Assembly (NCBI RefSeq): GCF_001598415.1
Contig: NZ_BCYX01000007.1
Location: 62,001-126,000, forward strand
From: Sphingomonas mali NBRC 15500
GTDB taxonomy: Bacteria > Pseudomonadota > Alphaproteobacteria > Sphingomonadales > Sphingomonadaceae
Length of the DNA: 64,000 nucleotides
Reading direction: 5' to 3'
How positions within the stretch are numbered: position 1 is the stretch's first letter; each line of letters begins with the position of its first letter. Below the pieces are notes generated by a model, which saw only the letters and a list, made by a program, of their open reading frames with translations, searched no databases and was not told where the DNA came from. The position numbers and the translations under genes were made by a program. Below are positions 35,541 to 43,840 of the stretch, piece by piece.

Positions 35541-35919
35541 CAAACCTCCTATCGATCCGAGCGTCGAGGGACATTCTTAATCGAAAGACATGAGGGGGCG
35601 GCCTCAAGACCGACGTCTCTGACGACGGTTCGGAACTGCGCGAGATTATCGTAGACATTTATGGTCGGGCACCAACGGGCGGCACACCAGCAGATCTATA
35701 CTTTAAATTTGCCGATACGATGGTTGCCGGTGATCGAATCGCACTCGTCGCTTGCGAACTCTAGCGATCCAGATTGCGGACGATCCAAAAAGCGGTCGGG
35801 CTGGTGACGACCCATTTGCGGTCATTGGTGCTTCATGCTGAAATCTGGATGGTCAGCAACGACACGCACGTCGACGAGTAGCGTGGCGTCGTGAATCAGA
35901 AGCGTGTGGAGAAGGCATA
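35541..35919. other. Stretch of decayed coding sequence
   Basis: Nearly 380 bases without an intact gene. Codon patterns at 35594-35764 and about 35764-35845 look like pieces of former genes, each ended by stops. The DNA is AT-richer than the flanks. Confidence 0.45.
35594..35764 (+). pseudogene. Possible gene remnant
   Basis: An open frame of 56 codons without a start codon reads as plausible acidic protein (LKTDVSDDGSELREIIVDIY ... DRIALVACEL) and then stops. An upstream TGA closes the frame. It is likely the end of a truncated gene, family unknown. Confidence 0.35.
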
Positions 35920-36009
35920 GTGAACGTTCTGTATTGGGTCGTTATCGCGGTCGTAGTCGCGTTTTGGGTTGGCGTCATTCGTTGGCTGCTGCGAAAGGAT
36001 CGCTCATAG
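35920..36009 (+). CDS. Membrane micro-protein, 29 aa
   Basis: A GTG preceded by GGAGAAGG at ideal spacing opens a 29-codon frame: a short N-terminus (MNVLYW), a run of about 16 hydrophobic residues, then RWLLRKDRS. That is the standard layout of a single-pass inner-membrane micro-protein with a positive cytoplasmic tail. No family was recognised. It is convergent with prs. Lack of comparative data limits confidence. Confidence 0.5.
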   Translation: MNVLYWVVIAVVVAFWVGVIRWLLRKDRS

Positions 36010-36170
36010 GAAGTACTGAGGTGACTTGTTCGGCGGGCTGCCGGTCCCGATCTTACCTGCGGAAGCCGCATGGCAGCTAACCACCCATAGTCGGCCATTC
36101 AGTCCTTTTGCCGATAGCGGTAGTTTAGGGGCTCGCGACCTGGGGCAGCGCAGTTCTGCGCGGGCTCTTG

Positions 36171-36190
36171 GCTCCTGCTTTCGCAGGAGC
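36171..36190. terminator. Stem-loop after prs
   Basis: A perfect 8-bp stem GCTCCTGC-TTTC-GCAGGAGC lies 23 bases beyond the prs stop, between convergent genes. There is no U-tract, so it is either a weak terminator or an mRNA 3'-end protector. Confidence 0.5.
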
Positions 36191-36212
36191 ACTGCGGAGA
36201 TTGGCCGCCGCC

Positions 36213-37148
36213 TCAGTCGAACAGGCTGGACACCGAGCTCTCATCCGCAATCCGCCGGATCGCTTCGGCGAGCAACGGCGCGATGGTCAGATGGCGGACC
36301 TTGTTCGCGGCGGCGATCGTGTCGTGGTTGCCGATCGAATCGGTGATGACGAGTTCCTCGAGCACCGACCCCTCGACTCGCGCGATCGCGCCGCCCGACA
36401 GCACGCCATGCGTGACATAGGCGACGACGCCCTCGGCACCGGCTTCTTTCAGCGCGGCGGCGGCGTTGCACAGGGTGCCGGCCGAATCGACGATGTCGTC
36501 GATCAGGATGCAGAAGCGCCCCTCGACATCGCCGATGATGTTCATCACTTCGGATTCGCCGGCGCGTTCGCGGCGCTTGTCGACGATCGCCAGCGGGGCG
36601 TTGTCGAGTCGCTTGGCCAGCGCGCGCGCGCGGACCACGCCGCCGACGTCCGGAGACACGACCATCAAATTCTTGCCCGAATGACGCGCCAGGATGTCGG
36701 TCGACATCACCGGCGCGGCGAACAGATTGTCGGTCGGGATGTCGAAGAAGCCCTGGATCTGCCCGGCGTGAAGATCGACCGACAGCACGCGGTTGGCGCC
36801 GGCGATGGTGATCAGATTGGCGACCAATTTGGCCGAGATCGGGGTGCGCGGGCCGGGCTTACGATCCTGGCGGGCATAGCCGAAATAGGGCAGCACCGCG
36901 GTGATCCGCTTGGCCGATGCGCGTTTCAGCGCATCGATGCAGATCAGCAATTCCATCAGATTGTCGTTCGCCGGAAACGAGGTCGATTGCAGCACGAAGA
37001 CGTCCTCGCCGCGGACATTCTCGTTGATCTCGACGAAGATCTCCTCGTCGGCGAAACGGCGCACAAGCGCGTCGGTCAGCGGCAGTTCGAGATAGCCGGC
37101 AATCGCCTTGGCCAGTGGCAGGTTCGAATTGCCGGTCATCAGCTTCAT
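36213..37148 (-). CDS. prs: Ribose-phosphate pyrophosphokinase
   Basis: Makes PRPP from ribose 5-phosphate and ATP for nucleotide, histidine and tryptophan synthesis. [11 protein letters not shown] (125-135) and the PRPP-binding loop DDIVDSAGT (217-225) are textbook, and the length of 311 aa is normal. It lies 33 bases after mtnA on the same strand, so it is probably read with the methionine-salvage genes, although it may also have its own promoter. Confidence 0.97.
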   Translation of the reverse strand: MKLMTGNSNLPLAKAIAGYLELPLTDALVRRFADEEIFVEINENVRGEDVFVLQSTSFPANDNLMELLICIDALKRASAKRITAVLPYFGYARQDRKPGPRTPISAKLVANLITIAGANRVLSVDLHAGQIQGFFDIPTDNLFAAPVMSTDILARHSGKNLMVVSPDVGGVVRARALAKRLDNAPLAIVDKRRERAGESEVMNIIGDVEGRFCILIDDIVDSAGTLCNAAAALKEAGAEGVVAYVTHGVLSGGAIARVEGSVLEELVITDSIGNHDTIAAANKVRHLTIAPLLAEAIRRIADESSVSSLFD

Positions 37149-37181
37149 TGGTGCTCGCCCCTTCGAGGTTTGCGCGCCTCC

Positions 37182-38237
37182 TTAGAAGGGAGTCTGCAGC
37201 CGGTCCAGCACCCCGCGTTCGGTGATGTAGCCAGTGACCAGCCGCGCGGGGGTGACGTCGAAGGCGGGGTTGTAGGCGTCGGACTGAGTCAGCCGCACCG
37301 TTTCCAGCCCGTGATCGGTCGCGCCGGTGATCTCGGTCAGCTCGGCGGGCGAGCGTTCCTCGATCGGGATGGCGTCGCCGCTGGGGGTCGCGGCGTCGAA
37401 CGTGGTGTAGGGCAGCGCGACATAGAAGGGCACGCCGGTGTCGTGCGCGGCGAGCGCCTTCAGATAGGTGCCGATCTTGTTGCAGACGTCGCCATTGGCG
37501 GTGACCCGGTCGGTGCCGACGATCACTGCGTCGACCTGGCCGCGCGCCATCAACAGGCCGCCGGCATTATCGGCGATCAGGGTGTGCGGGACGCCGTGAT
37601 TGTGCAGTTCGAACGCGGTCAGCAGCGCGCCCTGGTTGCGCGGTCGCGTCTCATCGACCCAGACGTGCAAGGGCAGCCCGGCATCGTGCGCGAGATAGAT
37701 CGGCGCGGTCGCGGTGCCGTAATCGACCGTCGCCAGCCACCCGGCATTGCAATGCGTCAGGATGTTGAGCGGGCGATCGGGGTGCCTGGCGTGGAGATCG
37801 CGAAGCAGGGCCAGGCCATGCTCGCCGATCGAGCGACACAAACGCTCGTCCTCGTCGACGATCGCCTGGGCGCGGGCGAAAGCGGCGGCGGCGCGCTTGG
37901 CCGGCGGCAGCGGGCGTACCGCGGCGGCGACCTGGTCGAGCGCCCATTTGAGATTGATCGCGGTCGGACGCGTTGCGTGCAGGCGTGCATAGGCCGCGTC
38001 GATTGCCGCATCGCCGGGATCGGCGGCGATCGCCATGGCCAGGCCATAGCCGCCGACCGCGCCGATCATCGGCGCGCCGCGCGTCCACATGTCGCGGATC
38101 GCGACCGCCGCGTCGTTCTCGGTCCTGAGCTCCACCCAGCGCACTTCCCAGGGGAGCTGGCGCTGGTCGAGGATGCGCGCGCCCTGGCGGTCGGCGGTCG
38201 GCGTGATCGACCGCGTGCGTTCGCCGTCCAGGATCAT
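37182..38237 (-). CDS. mtnA: S-methyl-5-thioribose-1-phosphate isomerase
   Basis: Converts methylthioribose 1-phosphate to methylthioribulose 1-phosphate in methionine salvage. The catalytic cysteine lies in THCNAG (C163) and the catalytic aspartate in GTDRVTANGD (D243); RGAPMIG at 53-59 binds phosphate. Its ATG overlaps the mtnC stop. Last mtn gene of the operon. 351 aa. Confidence 0.96.
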   Translation of the reverse strand: MILDGERTRSITPTADRQGARILDQRQLPWEVRWVELRTENDAAVAIRDMWTRGAPMIGAVGGYGLAMAIAADPGDAAIDAAYARLHATRPTAINLKWALDQVAAAVRPLPPAKRAAAAFARAQAIVDEDERLCRSIGEHGLALLRDLHARHPDRPLNILTHCNAGWLATVDYGTATAPIYLAHDAGLPLHVWVDETRPRNQGALLTAFELHNHGVPHTLIADNAGGLLMARGQVDAVIVGTDRVTANGDVCNKIGTYLKALAAHDTGVPFYVALPYTTFDAATPSGDAIPIEERSPAELTEITGATDHGLETVRLTQSDAYNPAFDVTPARLVTGYITERGVLDRLQTPF

Positions 38238-38872
38238 GGCAGTATCTCGGCAAAGCTGGTCACATCGCCCAGGCCGGTATCGCGGTCGATCAGCAGCGCG
38301 CGCAGGCCGGCCGATGTCGCCGCATCCGTCTCGGCGGCGACGTCGGACACGAACAAGATCTCGGCGGGATCCAGGTCCAGCGCGGCGGCAATCTTGGCAT
38401 AGGATTCAGGGTCGCGCTTGGGACCCGTGGTCGTGTCGAAATAGCCCGAGAGATAGGAGGTCAGGTCGCCCGCCTCGCTATGCCCGAAGATCAGCTTCTG
38501 CGCTTCGATCGATCCCGACGAATAGATGCACACCCTGATCCCCGCCTCGGTCCAGCGCTTCAGCGCCTCGGGCGTGTCGGGATAGACATGCGCCTTGAGC
38601 TCGCCCGCTTCATAACCTTCGCGCCAGATGCGGCCCTGGATATGCTTGAGCGCGGTTTCCTTGGCGTCGATGTCCATCCAGGCGAGCAGAGTCGCGACCG
38701 GATCGCCCGGCGGCATCGCGGCGATCACCGGGGCAAGTTCCTCGCGATGGATCGGTACCCAGGCGGGGATGCGCGCTCGGGCATAGGGGAACAGCACGTC
38801 CGCCACATAGGCGATGCTGGTGGTCGTCCCCTCGATATCGAGCAGGATCACCTTGGGCGGCGTATCGGTCAT
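38234..38872 (-). CDS. mtnC: Enolase-phosphatase E1
   Basis: HAD-family bifunctional enolase and phosphatase that turns diketo-methylthiopentyl phosphate into acireductone. The nucleophile D12 lies in LLDIEGTTT; YSSGS near 119-123 and the late GPKRDPESY/VSDVAAE motifs complete the HAD set. 212 aa. It lies seven bases after mtnD. Confidence 0.95.
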   Translation of the reverse strand: MTDTPPKVILLDIEGTTTSIAYVADVLFPYARARIPAWVPIHREELAPVIAAMPPGDPVATLLAWMDIDAKETALKHIQGRIWREGYEAGELKAHVYPDTPEALKRWTEAGIRVCIYSSGSIEAQKLIFGHSEAGDLTSYLSGYFDTTTGPKRDPESYAKIAAALDLDPAEILFVSDVAAETDAATSAGLRALLIDRDTGLGDVTSFAEILP

Positions 38873-38879
38873 GGTGGAC

Positions 38880-39455
38880 TCAGGAGGATCGGTTCGTTTG
38901 CGGCCCGCTGGCGCCGGCCTCGTGCCGCGGGAAGCGGTCGGCGATCGTATCGCCGGTGAATTTGGCGACCCAGCCGTCGGGATTCTCGAACAATCTGATC
39001 ACGGTGAAGCTCGGCTCGGGACCCATGTCGAACCAGTGGCGCATACCCGCCGGGACCGAGATCAGGTCGCCTGCGGTACACAGGACGGCATGGACTCGGT
39101 CGTCGTCGGTGCGCAGCGTGAACAGTCCTTCGCCGGCGACGAAGAAACGCACCTCGTCCTCCGAATGGCGATGTTCGGACAGGAATTTATCGCGCATCGC
39201 CGCGCGATCGGGATGGTCGGGCGCCACGCCGATGATGTCGACCGATTGATAGCCCTGCTCGGCTTTCAATTTGTCGATTTCGGGCGCGTAAGCGGTAAGC
39301 ACGGCGTCGGTGTCGGCGCCGGCGGTGTCGCGCAACGGCCAGCGTTCGTAGCGCACGCCGATCCGCTTCAGCGCATCGCCGATCCATTTGGGGTCGCAGG
39401 TGTCGAGCACCGGATGGTCGCCGTCATCGGCGGTAAAGACGCGAAGGCGAGTCAT
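38880..39455 (-). CDS. mtnD: Acireductone dioxygenase
   Basis: Cupin metalloenzyme that oxidises acireductone to the keto-acid precursor of methionine (Fe form) or to off-pathway products (Ni form). Metal ligands H95, H97 and E101 are in HRHSEDE and the fourth is H140. The ATG at 39455 overlaps the mtnB stop (ATGA) and gives 191 aa; an earlier in-frame start would lie inside mtnB. Confidence 0.95.
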   Translation of the reverse strand: MTRLRVFTADDGDHPVLDTCDPKWIGDALKRIGVRYERWPLRDTAGADTDAVLTAYAPEIDKLKAEQGYQSVDIIGVAPDHPDRAAMRDKFLSEHRHSEDEVRFFVAGEGLFTLRTDDDRVHAVLCTAGDLISVPAGMRHWFDMGPEPSFTVIRLFENPDGWVAKFTGDTIADRFPRHEAGASGPQTNRSS

Positions 39456-40078
39456 GACGCGCTCTCCCTGAAACTGCGCTCGGCCAGCTCGGCGGCGATC
39501 AGCCACTCGACGGCTTCGAGCACGCGCTCGGCTTCGTCAAGGTCCTTGCCCCAGGCATAGAGGCCGTGGTCGCGGATCAGATAGGCAGGCGCTGCGCCAG
39601 GCCGTGCCAATGCCGGGGCGATCGCCGCTTCGATGACGGTCATGTCCTGGCTGTTGTCGACGATCGGCAGCGCGATTTCGCTCTCGTGCGTGGTTTGGCC
39701 GGGAAACACCTTGAGCATTTCGTGGCCGACGAAATGCCATGCCTTGAGGTCGCGAAAGGCACGGGTGAGGCCGACCGCTTGCGGCGAATGGCCATGGAGC
39801 ACCGCGCCCGCGTCGGGAAACTGGCGATAGATCGCCAGATGGAGATGCGTTTCCGCCGACGGCCTGCCCGCGCCGACGACATGGCCATCCATGTCGAGTC
39901 GCAACACGCCTTCGTCGCTCAGCCGCCCCTTGTGCCAGCCCGACGCGGTCACCGCGAAGCCGTCGTCGAGCCGGATCGAGTAATTGCCTGCCGTCGCCGG
40001 CGCCCAGCCGCGCGCGTCGAGGCGGCGGCCCACCGCGATGATTCCGGCTCGTGCGGCGTCGAAGCTGGTCGTCGTCAT
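39452..40078 (-). CDS. mtnB: Methylthioribulose-1-phosphate dehydratase
   Basis: Class II aldolase-fold enzyme for the step after MtnA. The zinc site includes H95 and H97 in VLHGHSP and a distal histidine in IRDHGLYAWG; E76 is in SAETHLH. First gene of the operon. The ATG at 40078 is taken as start (208 aa), with a GTG three codons upstream as an alternative. The ribosome binding site is poor. Confidence 0.93.
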   Translation of the reverse strand: MTTTSFDAARAGIIAVGRRLDARGWAPATAGNYSIRLDDGFAVTASGWHKGRLSDEGVLRLDMDGHVVGAGRPSAETHLHLAIYRQFPDAGAVLHGHSPQAVGLTRAFRDLKAWHFVGHEMLKVFPGQTTHESEIALPIVDNSQDMTVIEAAIAPALARPGAAPAYLIRDHGLYAWGKDLDEAERVLEAVEWLIAAELAERSFRESAS

Positions 40079-40232
40079 GCCGGCCACTTACGGCGAGTCG
40101 TGCCGACGCGCCAGCACGCGGTGGCTCCGGCAAAAAATCGGGCGCCACTCCGGATAGAGCCGCGCCCTTAGGGGAGGAAAGTGTAAGCGGCCAACCATGG
40201 GCCCGTCAGGGAGCATATCGGCCAGCCACCAT

Positions 40233-40246
40233 GGTAACCGGTGTCA
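40233..40246. promoter_or_regulatory. Operator-like site A, pectin locus
   Basis: GGTAACCGGTGTCA: the right half matches the consensus GGTGTCA exactly; the left half is degenerate. It is centred 47 bases from site B. Confidence 0.5.
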
Positions 40247-40279
40247 AATGAAAGCGCAAGCGCGTTGCCTGCTTGCCAA

Positions 40280-40293
40280 TGACACCGGTTTCC
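40280..40293. promoter_or_regulatory. Operator-like site B, pectin locus
   Basis: TGACACCGGTTTCC: perfect left half TGACACC, partial right half. It directly abuts a CATAAT -10-like box, a position suited to repression. Confidence 0.55.
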
Positions 40294-40409
40294 CATAATT
40301 CCTCCGCGCCGGGCGCGCCTGCGTACATCCGGGCAGAAAACGTGGCGGCAGAGGGTCAAAAGGCCCCTGCGCCCATGTGCCCGTCGGCAGACTGGAGGGG
40401 ATCGCACGA

Positions 40410-41819
40410 ATGCGACTGAACCGACGCCAATTGATCGCCACGGGCGCCGCGGGGGCGTCATTGCTGGCGCTGCCTGGCTGGGCGATGACCGCCGACCCCT
40501 GGGCCGGCGCCGCCGAAATCCTGGCGCGCATCCGCCCGCCGCGCATTCCGGCACGCTCGGTCAGTATTGTCGATTATGGCGCGAAGGGTGACGGCGTCAC
40601 CCTGAACAGCCGTGCCTTCGCGGCGGCGATCGCCGCGCTGGCGGGCAAAGGTGGCGGACGCGTAATCGTGCCTGCCGGTCGTTTCCTGACCGGGCCGATC
40701 CATCTCGACTCGAACATCGAGCTCCATGTCGGCGACGGGGCGACCATCCTGTTCAGCACCGACCCGGCCGACTTCCCGATCGTGCTGACGCGGTTCGAGG
40801 GCGTCGAGATGATGGGACTGTCGCCGCTCATCTACGCACACGGCAAACGCAACGTCGCGATCACCGGATCGGGCACGCTCGACGGTCAGGGCAGCGGCCG
40901 ACATTGGTGGTCGTGGAAGGGGCCGTGGAAAGGCACGGTCGATGGTGGCTGGCGCGACGGCATGCCTAACCAGCTCGCCGCGCGTCGCCGGCTGTTCGAC
41001 ATGGCCGAGCGCCGCGCGCCGGTCGAAAAGCGCATATTCGGCGCCAGCGACTATCTGCGCCCCGCCTTCATCGAACCCTATGCCTGCGACAACGTGCTGA
41101 TCGAGGGCGTCAAGTTGCGCGGCGCACCGTTCTGGCAGGTTCATCCGGTGTTGTGCCGCAACGTCATCGTGCGCAACCTCGATATCCTGGGGCATGGCCC
41201 CAACAACGACGGCTGCGACCCCGAATCGTGCACAGATGTGCTGATCGAGAACGTGCTGTTCGATACCGGCGACGATTGCATCGCGGTCAAATCGGGCCGC
41301 AACGAGGATGGCCGGCGAGTCGCGGTCCCGAGCCGTAATTTCGTCATCCGGGACTGCACGATGCGCGAAGGTCATGGCGGCATCACCATCGGCAGCGAGA
41401 TTTCGGGCGGATGCAGTAACGTCTTTGCCGAGCGCTGCACCATGAACAGCCCCAATCTCGATTACGCCATCCGGTTCAAGAACAACGCGATGCGCGGCGG
41501 ATTGCTCGAGGGCTTCCATTACCGCGACATCACCGTCGGCGAGGTCAAGCGTGCGGTGATCGCCTGCGACTTCAATTACGAGGAAGGCGCCAAGGGCGCA
41601 TTCACGCCGGTGCTGCGCGACGTGACGATCCAGCGGATTGCGGCGCGCCGGTCGGTGATGGCGCTCGATGCGCAGGGACTGCCCAACGCACCGATAGAAC
41701 GCCTGCGATTGAGCGATTGCGCGTTCGACGGCGTCACCAGCCCGAGCACGATCGCTTATGCCAATGGATTGGTGGTCGACCGCGTGCGCGTCAACGGCGC
41801 TCCGGTCACTCACCTGTGA
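40410..41819 (+). CDS. Secreted GH28 polygalacturonase
   Basis: Hydrolyses alpha-1,4-galacturonan in pectin. A Tat-type leader (NRRQLIATG) is followed by a right-handed beta-helix opening with DYGAKGDG. The GH28 catalytic set is complete: D267 in NNDGCD, D288-D289 in GDDCIAVKSG, H322 in GHGG and R355-x-K357 in RFK. 469 aa. The ATG at 40410 has GGAGGGG upstream. It begins a tight run with the following three genes. The exo or endo mode cannot be told, although long loops around 160-215 hint at exo action. Confidence 0.93.
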   Translation: MRLNRRQLIATGAAGASLLALPGWAMTADPWAGAAEILARIRPPRIPARSVSIVDYGAKGDGVTLNSRAFAAAIAALAGKGGGRVIVPAGRFLTGPIHLDSNIELHVGDGATILFSTDPADFPIVLTRFEGVEMMGLSPLIYAHGKRNVAITGSGTLDGQGSGRHWWSWKGPWKGTVDGGWRDGMPNQLAARRRLFDMAERRAPVEKRIFGASDYLRPAFIEPYACDNVLIEGVKLRGAPFWQVHPVLCRNVIVRNLDILGHGPNNDGCDPESCTDVLIENVLFDTGDDCIAVKSGRNEDGRRVAVPSRNFVIRDCTMREGHGGITIGSEISGGCSNVFAERCTMNSPNLDYAIRFKNNAMRGGLLEGFHYRDITVGEVKRAVIACDFNYEEGAKGAFTPVLRDVTIQRIAARRSVMALDAQGLPNAPIERLRLSDCAFDGVTSPSTIAYANGLVVDRVRVNGAPVTHL

Positions 41820-41833
41820 AAAGGAGCGCGGGC

Positions 41834-43840
41834 ATGATGCGGACGGCGCTGGTCCTGGCAGCCTTGGCATTGCCGGGCGCGATGCCGGCGGAGGCGAAGG
41901 ACGATAGCCGCAGCGCGTTGATCGCAGCACTCGACAAGGCCGCCGACGCGCGGCTCGATGCGCGCGCGGCCGCGGTCGCGCGGATCGCGACGCCGGCCGC
42001 GGCCGATGCGCGCAAGGCCTGGGTCAGGGCCGAAATCCTCAAGCGGATCGGCGGCCTGCCGCCCCGTACCGGACCGCTCGCCGCCAAGGTGACGGGCAGC
42101 TTTGCCGGCAAGGGCTTCCGCGTCGAAAAAGTGATGTTCGACGCCATGCCCGGCCAGCATATCACCGCCAATCTGTTCGTACCGACCGGCCGCACCGGCC
42201 CCTATCCCGCGGTGATCGTCGCACCTGGCCATGGCCCCAACGGCAAGGCCGGCAATTACGCCTTCGCCGCCAGCTTCGCGCGCAACGGCATCGTCGCGCT
42301 CGCTTACGACATCGTCGGCGAAGGCGAGCGGATGGAATATTGGGATGCGATGACCGGGCGGTCGCGCGGCGAGCGGCCGACCGGCGACCACAGCATCGCC
42401 GGGTTCCAGACGATGCTGACCGGCGATCATCTCGCGCGCTATTTCATCAACGAGGAAATGCGCGGGATCGATTATCTCATTTCGCGCCGTGAGGTCGACG
42501 CGAACCGGATCGGTGCGTTCGGTTGTTCGGGTGGCGGTACCGCGACCGCCTATGTCGCGGCAATGGACGATCGCGTGCGGGCAGCGGGTGTCGCCTGCTA
42601 TGTCAACGACTTCAAGCATCTGCTCGCCGGACCCGGGCCGCAGGATGGCGAACAGAGTATTCCGGGATTCATCAGCAGCGGACTCGACGTTCCCGACTGG
42701 GTCGAACTCGCCGCGCCTAAACCCTATGCGGTGATCTCGACCACCGAGGATATGTTCCCGTTCGAGGGCGCCAAGGCAGCGGTCGCCGAGGCCAGGCGTT
42801 TCTGGGGCGCCTATGGCAAGGCCGACCGGCTCGAATGGTATACCGGGCCCGGGCCGCATGGTGCGATCGCGCCGATGGCCAATCGGATCATCGACTTTTT
42901 CCGCCGCAACCTGCGTGCGACCGGGCCAGTCGTGCCGTTCGAGCGGCTCCAGCCCCCGCGGCCGGAGGATGTGTTGGTGACGCCGACCGGCCAGATCGCG
43001 ACCTCGGGCGGTGGGACGACGATCGCCGACATCAACCGCGCGCGCGCCAGGGCGATCGTCACGCCTGACTCGCCTCCCGCAAGGGTCCGCGAGGCGATAC
43101 GCGCGCTGACCGGCGCGAAAGGCCTATCGGGGGCAGCGCCCGACGCGGATATCGGAGAGGCCGGGCGAATGACGCTCGCGCTTGCCAATGGCCCGCTCCA
43201 GGCGCGGATCAAGCGAGCGGCGGAGCCATCGGGCCGGATTCTGTTGCTGCTCGATCCTGGTACGCCACTCGACGCCCTGGCCGCGTCCAACGGCCGGATG
43301 GCGAAGCTTGCCGCTGCCGGCTGGACCGTCGTCGCGCTCCAGCCGCGCGGCGCCGACGGTAGCGAGGAGATCAAGTCGAGCCTGGTGGGCGACCAGAATC
43401 TGCTCGCGCTCAGGGCATTGCTCGTCGGGCGTACGCTGACCGGGATTCGCATCGACGATGTGATCGCGACCATCGACTGGCTCGCCAGGCTCGAACCTGG
43501 CGCGCGGATCACCGTGGCGGCGAGCGGAACGATGGGGCCGATCGCCTTGCAGGCGGCAGCGCTCGACCCGCGCATCGCGGCGGTGCGGTTGACCGGCAGC
43601 CAGGTGTCCTTCCGCGACGCCGTCAGCCGCCCGATCGCGCCCGACTTGCCGGCGATCGCGGTGCCGGGCGTGCTCAAGGCCTATGATCTGCGCGATGTCA
43701 TCCGTGCGCTCGACGGGCGCCCGGTCGAGCTGGTCGCACCGGTCGACCCGGTCGGTGTGCCCCTTCGCGAAACCGAGGTGACGAGATTGATGCCCAAGGG
43801 CGCGACCTGGAGCTGGTCGGCAACGGAGATGCAGCCGTGA
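41834..43840 (+). CDS. Secreted two-domain alpha/beta hydrolase
   Basis: Exported (signal peptide 1-21) 668-aa protein. The N-terminal half is an alpha/beta hydrolase of the acetyl-xylan/pectin esterase kind: the motif APGHGPNGKAG near 130-140, the nucleophile S232 in FGCSGGG and a late histidine in GPGPHGAI. The C-terminal half (about 400-668) looks like a second hydrolase fold without a normal GxSxG elbow (AASGTMG). AAGGAGCG precedes the ATG. It follows the GH28 gene by 14 bases, so deacetylation of pectin is likely; the exact substrate is inferred. Confidence 0.8.
   Translation: MMRTALVLAALALPGAMPAEAKDDSRSALIAALDKAADARLDARAAAVARIATPAAADARKAWVRAEILKRIGGLPPRTGPLAAKVTGSFAGKGFRVEKVMFDAMPGQHITANLFVPTGRTGPYPAVIVAPGHGPNGKAGNYAFAASFARNGIVALAYDIVGEGERMEYWDAMTGRSRGERPTGDHSIAGFQTMLTGDHLARYFINEEMRGIDYLISRREVDANRIGAFGCSGGGTATAYVAAMDDRVRAAGVACYVNDFKHLLAGPGPQDGEQSIPGFISSGLDVPDWVELAAPKPYAVISTTEDMFPFEGAKAAVAEARRFWGAYGKADRLEWYTGPGPHGAIAPMANRIIDFFRRNLRATGPVVPFERLQPPRPEDVLVTPTGQIATSGGGTTIADINRARARAIVTPDSPPARVREAIRALTGAKGLSGAAPDADIGEAGRMTLALANGPLQARIKRAAEPSGRILLLLDPGTPLDALAASNGRMAKLAAAGWTVVALQPRGADGSEEIKSSLVGDQNLLALRALLVGRTLTGIRIDDVIATIDWLARLEPGARITVAASGTMGPIALQAAALDPRIAAVRLTGSQVSFRDAVSRPIAPDLPAIAVPGVLKAYDLRDVIRALDGRPVELVAPVDPVGVPLRETEVTRLMPKGATWSWSATEMQP

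Larger units (their letters stand above)
40079..40409. promoter_or_regulatory. Divergent control region, mtnB to GH28 gene
   Basis: About 330 bases between the divergent mtnB and polygalacturonase genes. It contains the two operator-like sites described below and a CATAAT (40294-40299) that may be a -10 element for the polygalacturonase gene. Confidence 0.55.

Noticed and set aside
36168..38402. A 744-codon plus-strand frame opposite prs and mtnA
   Set aside because: Spans two well-identified genes on the other strand; composition is that of antisense GC-rich DNA.
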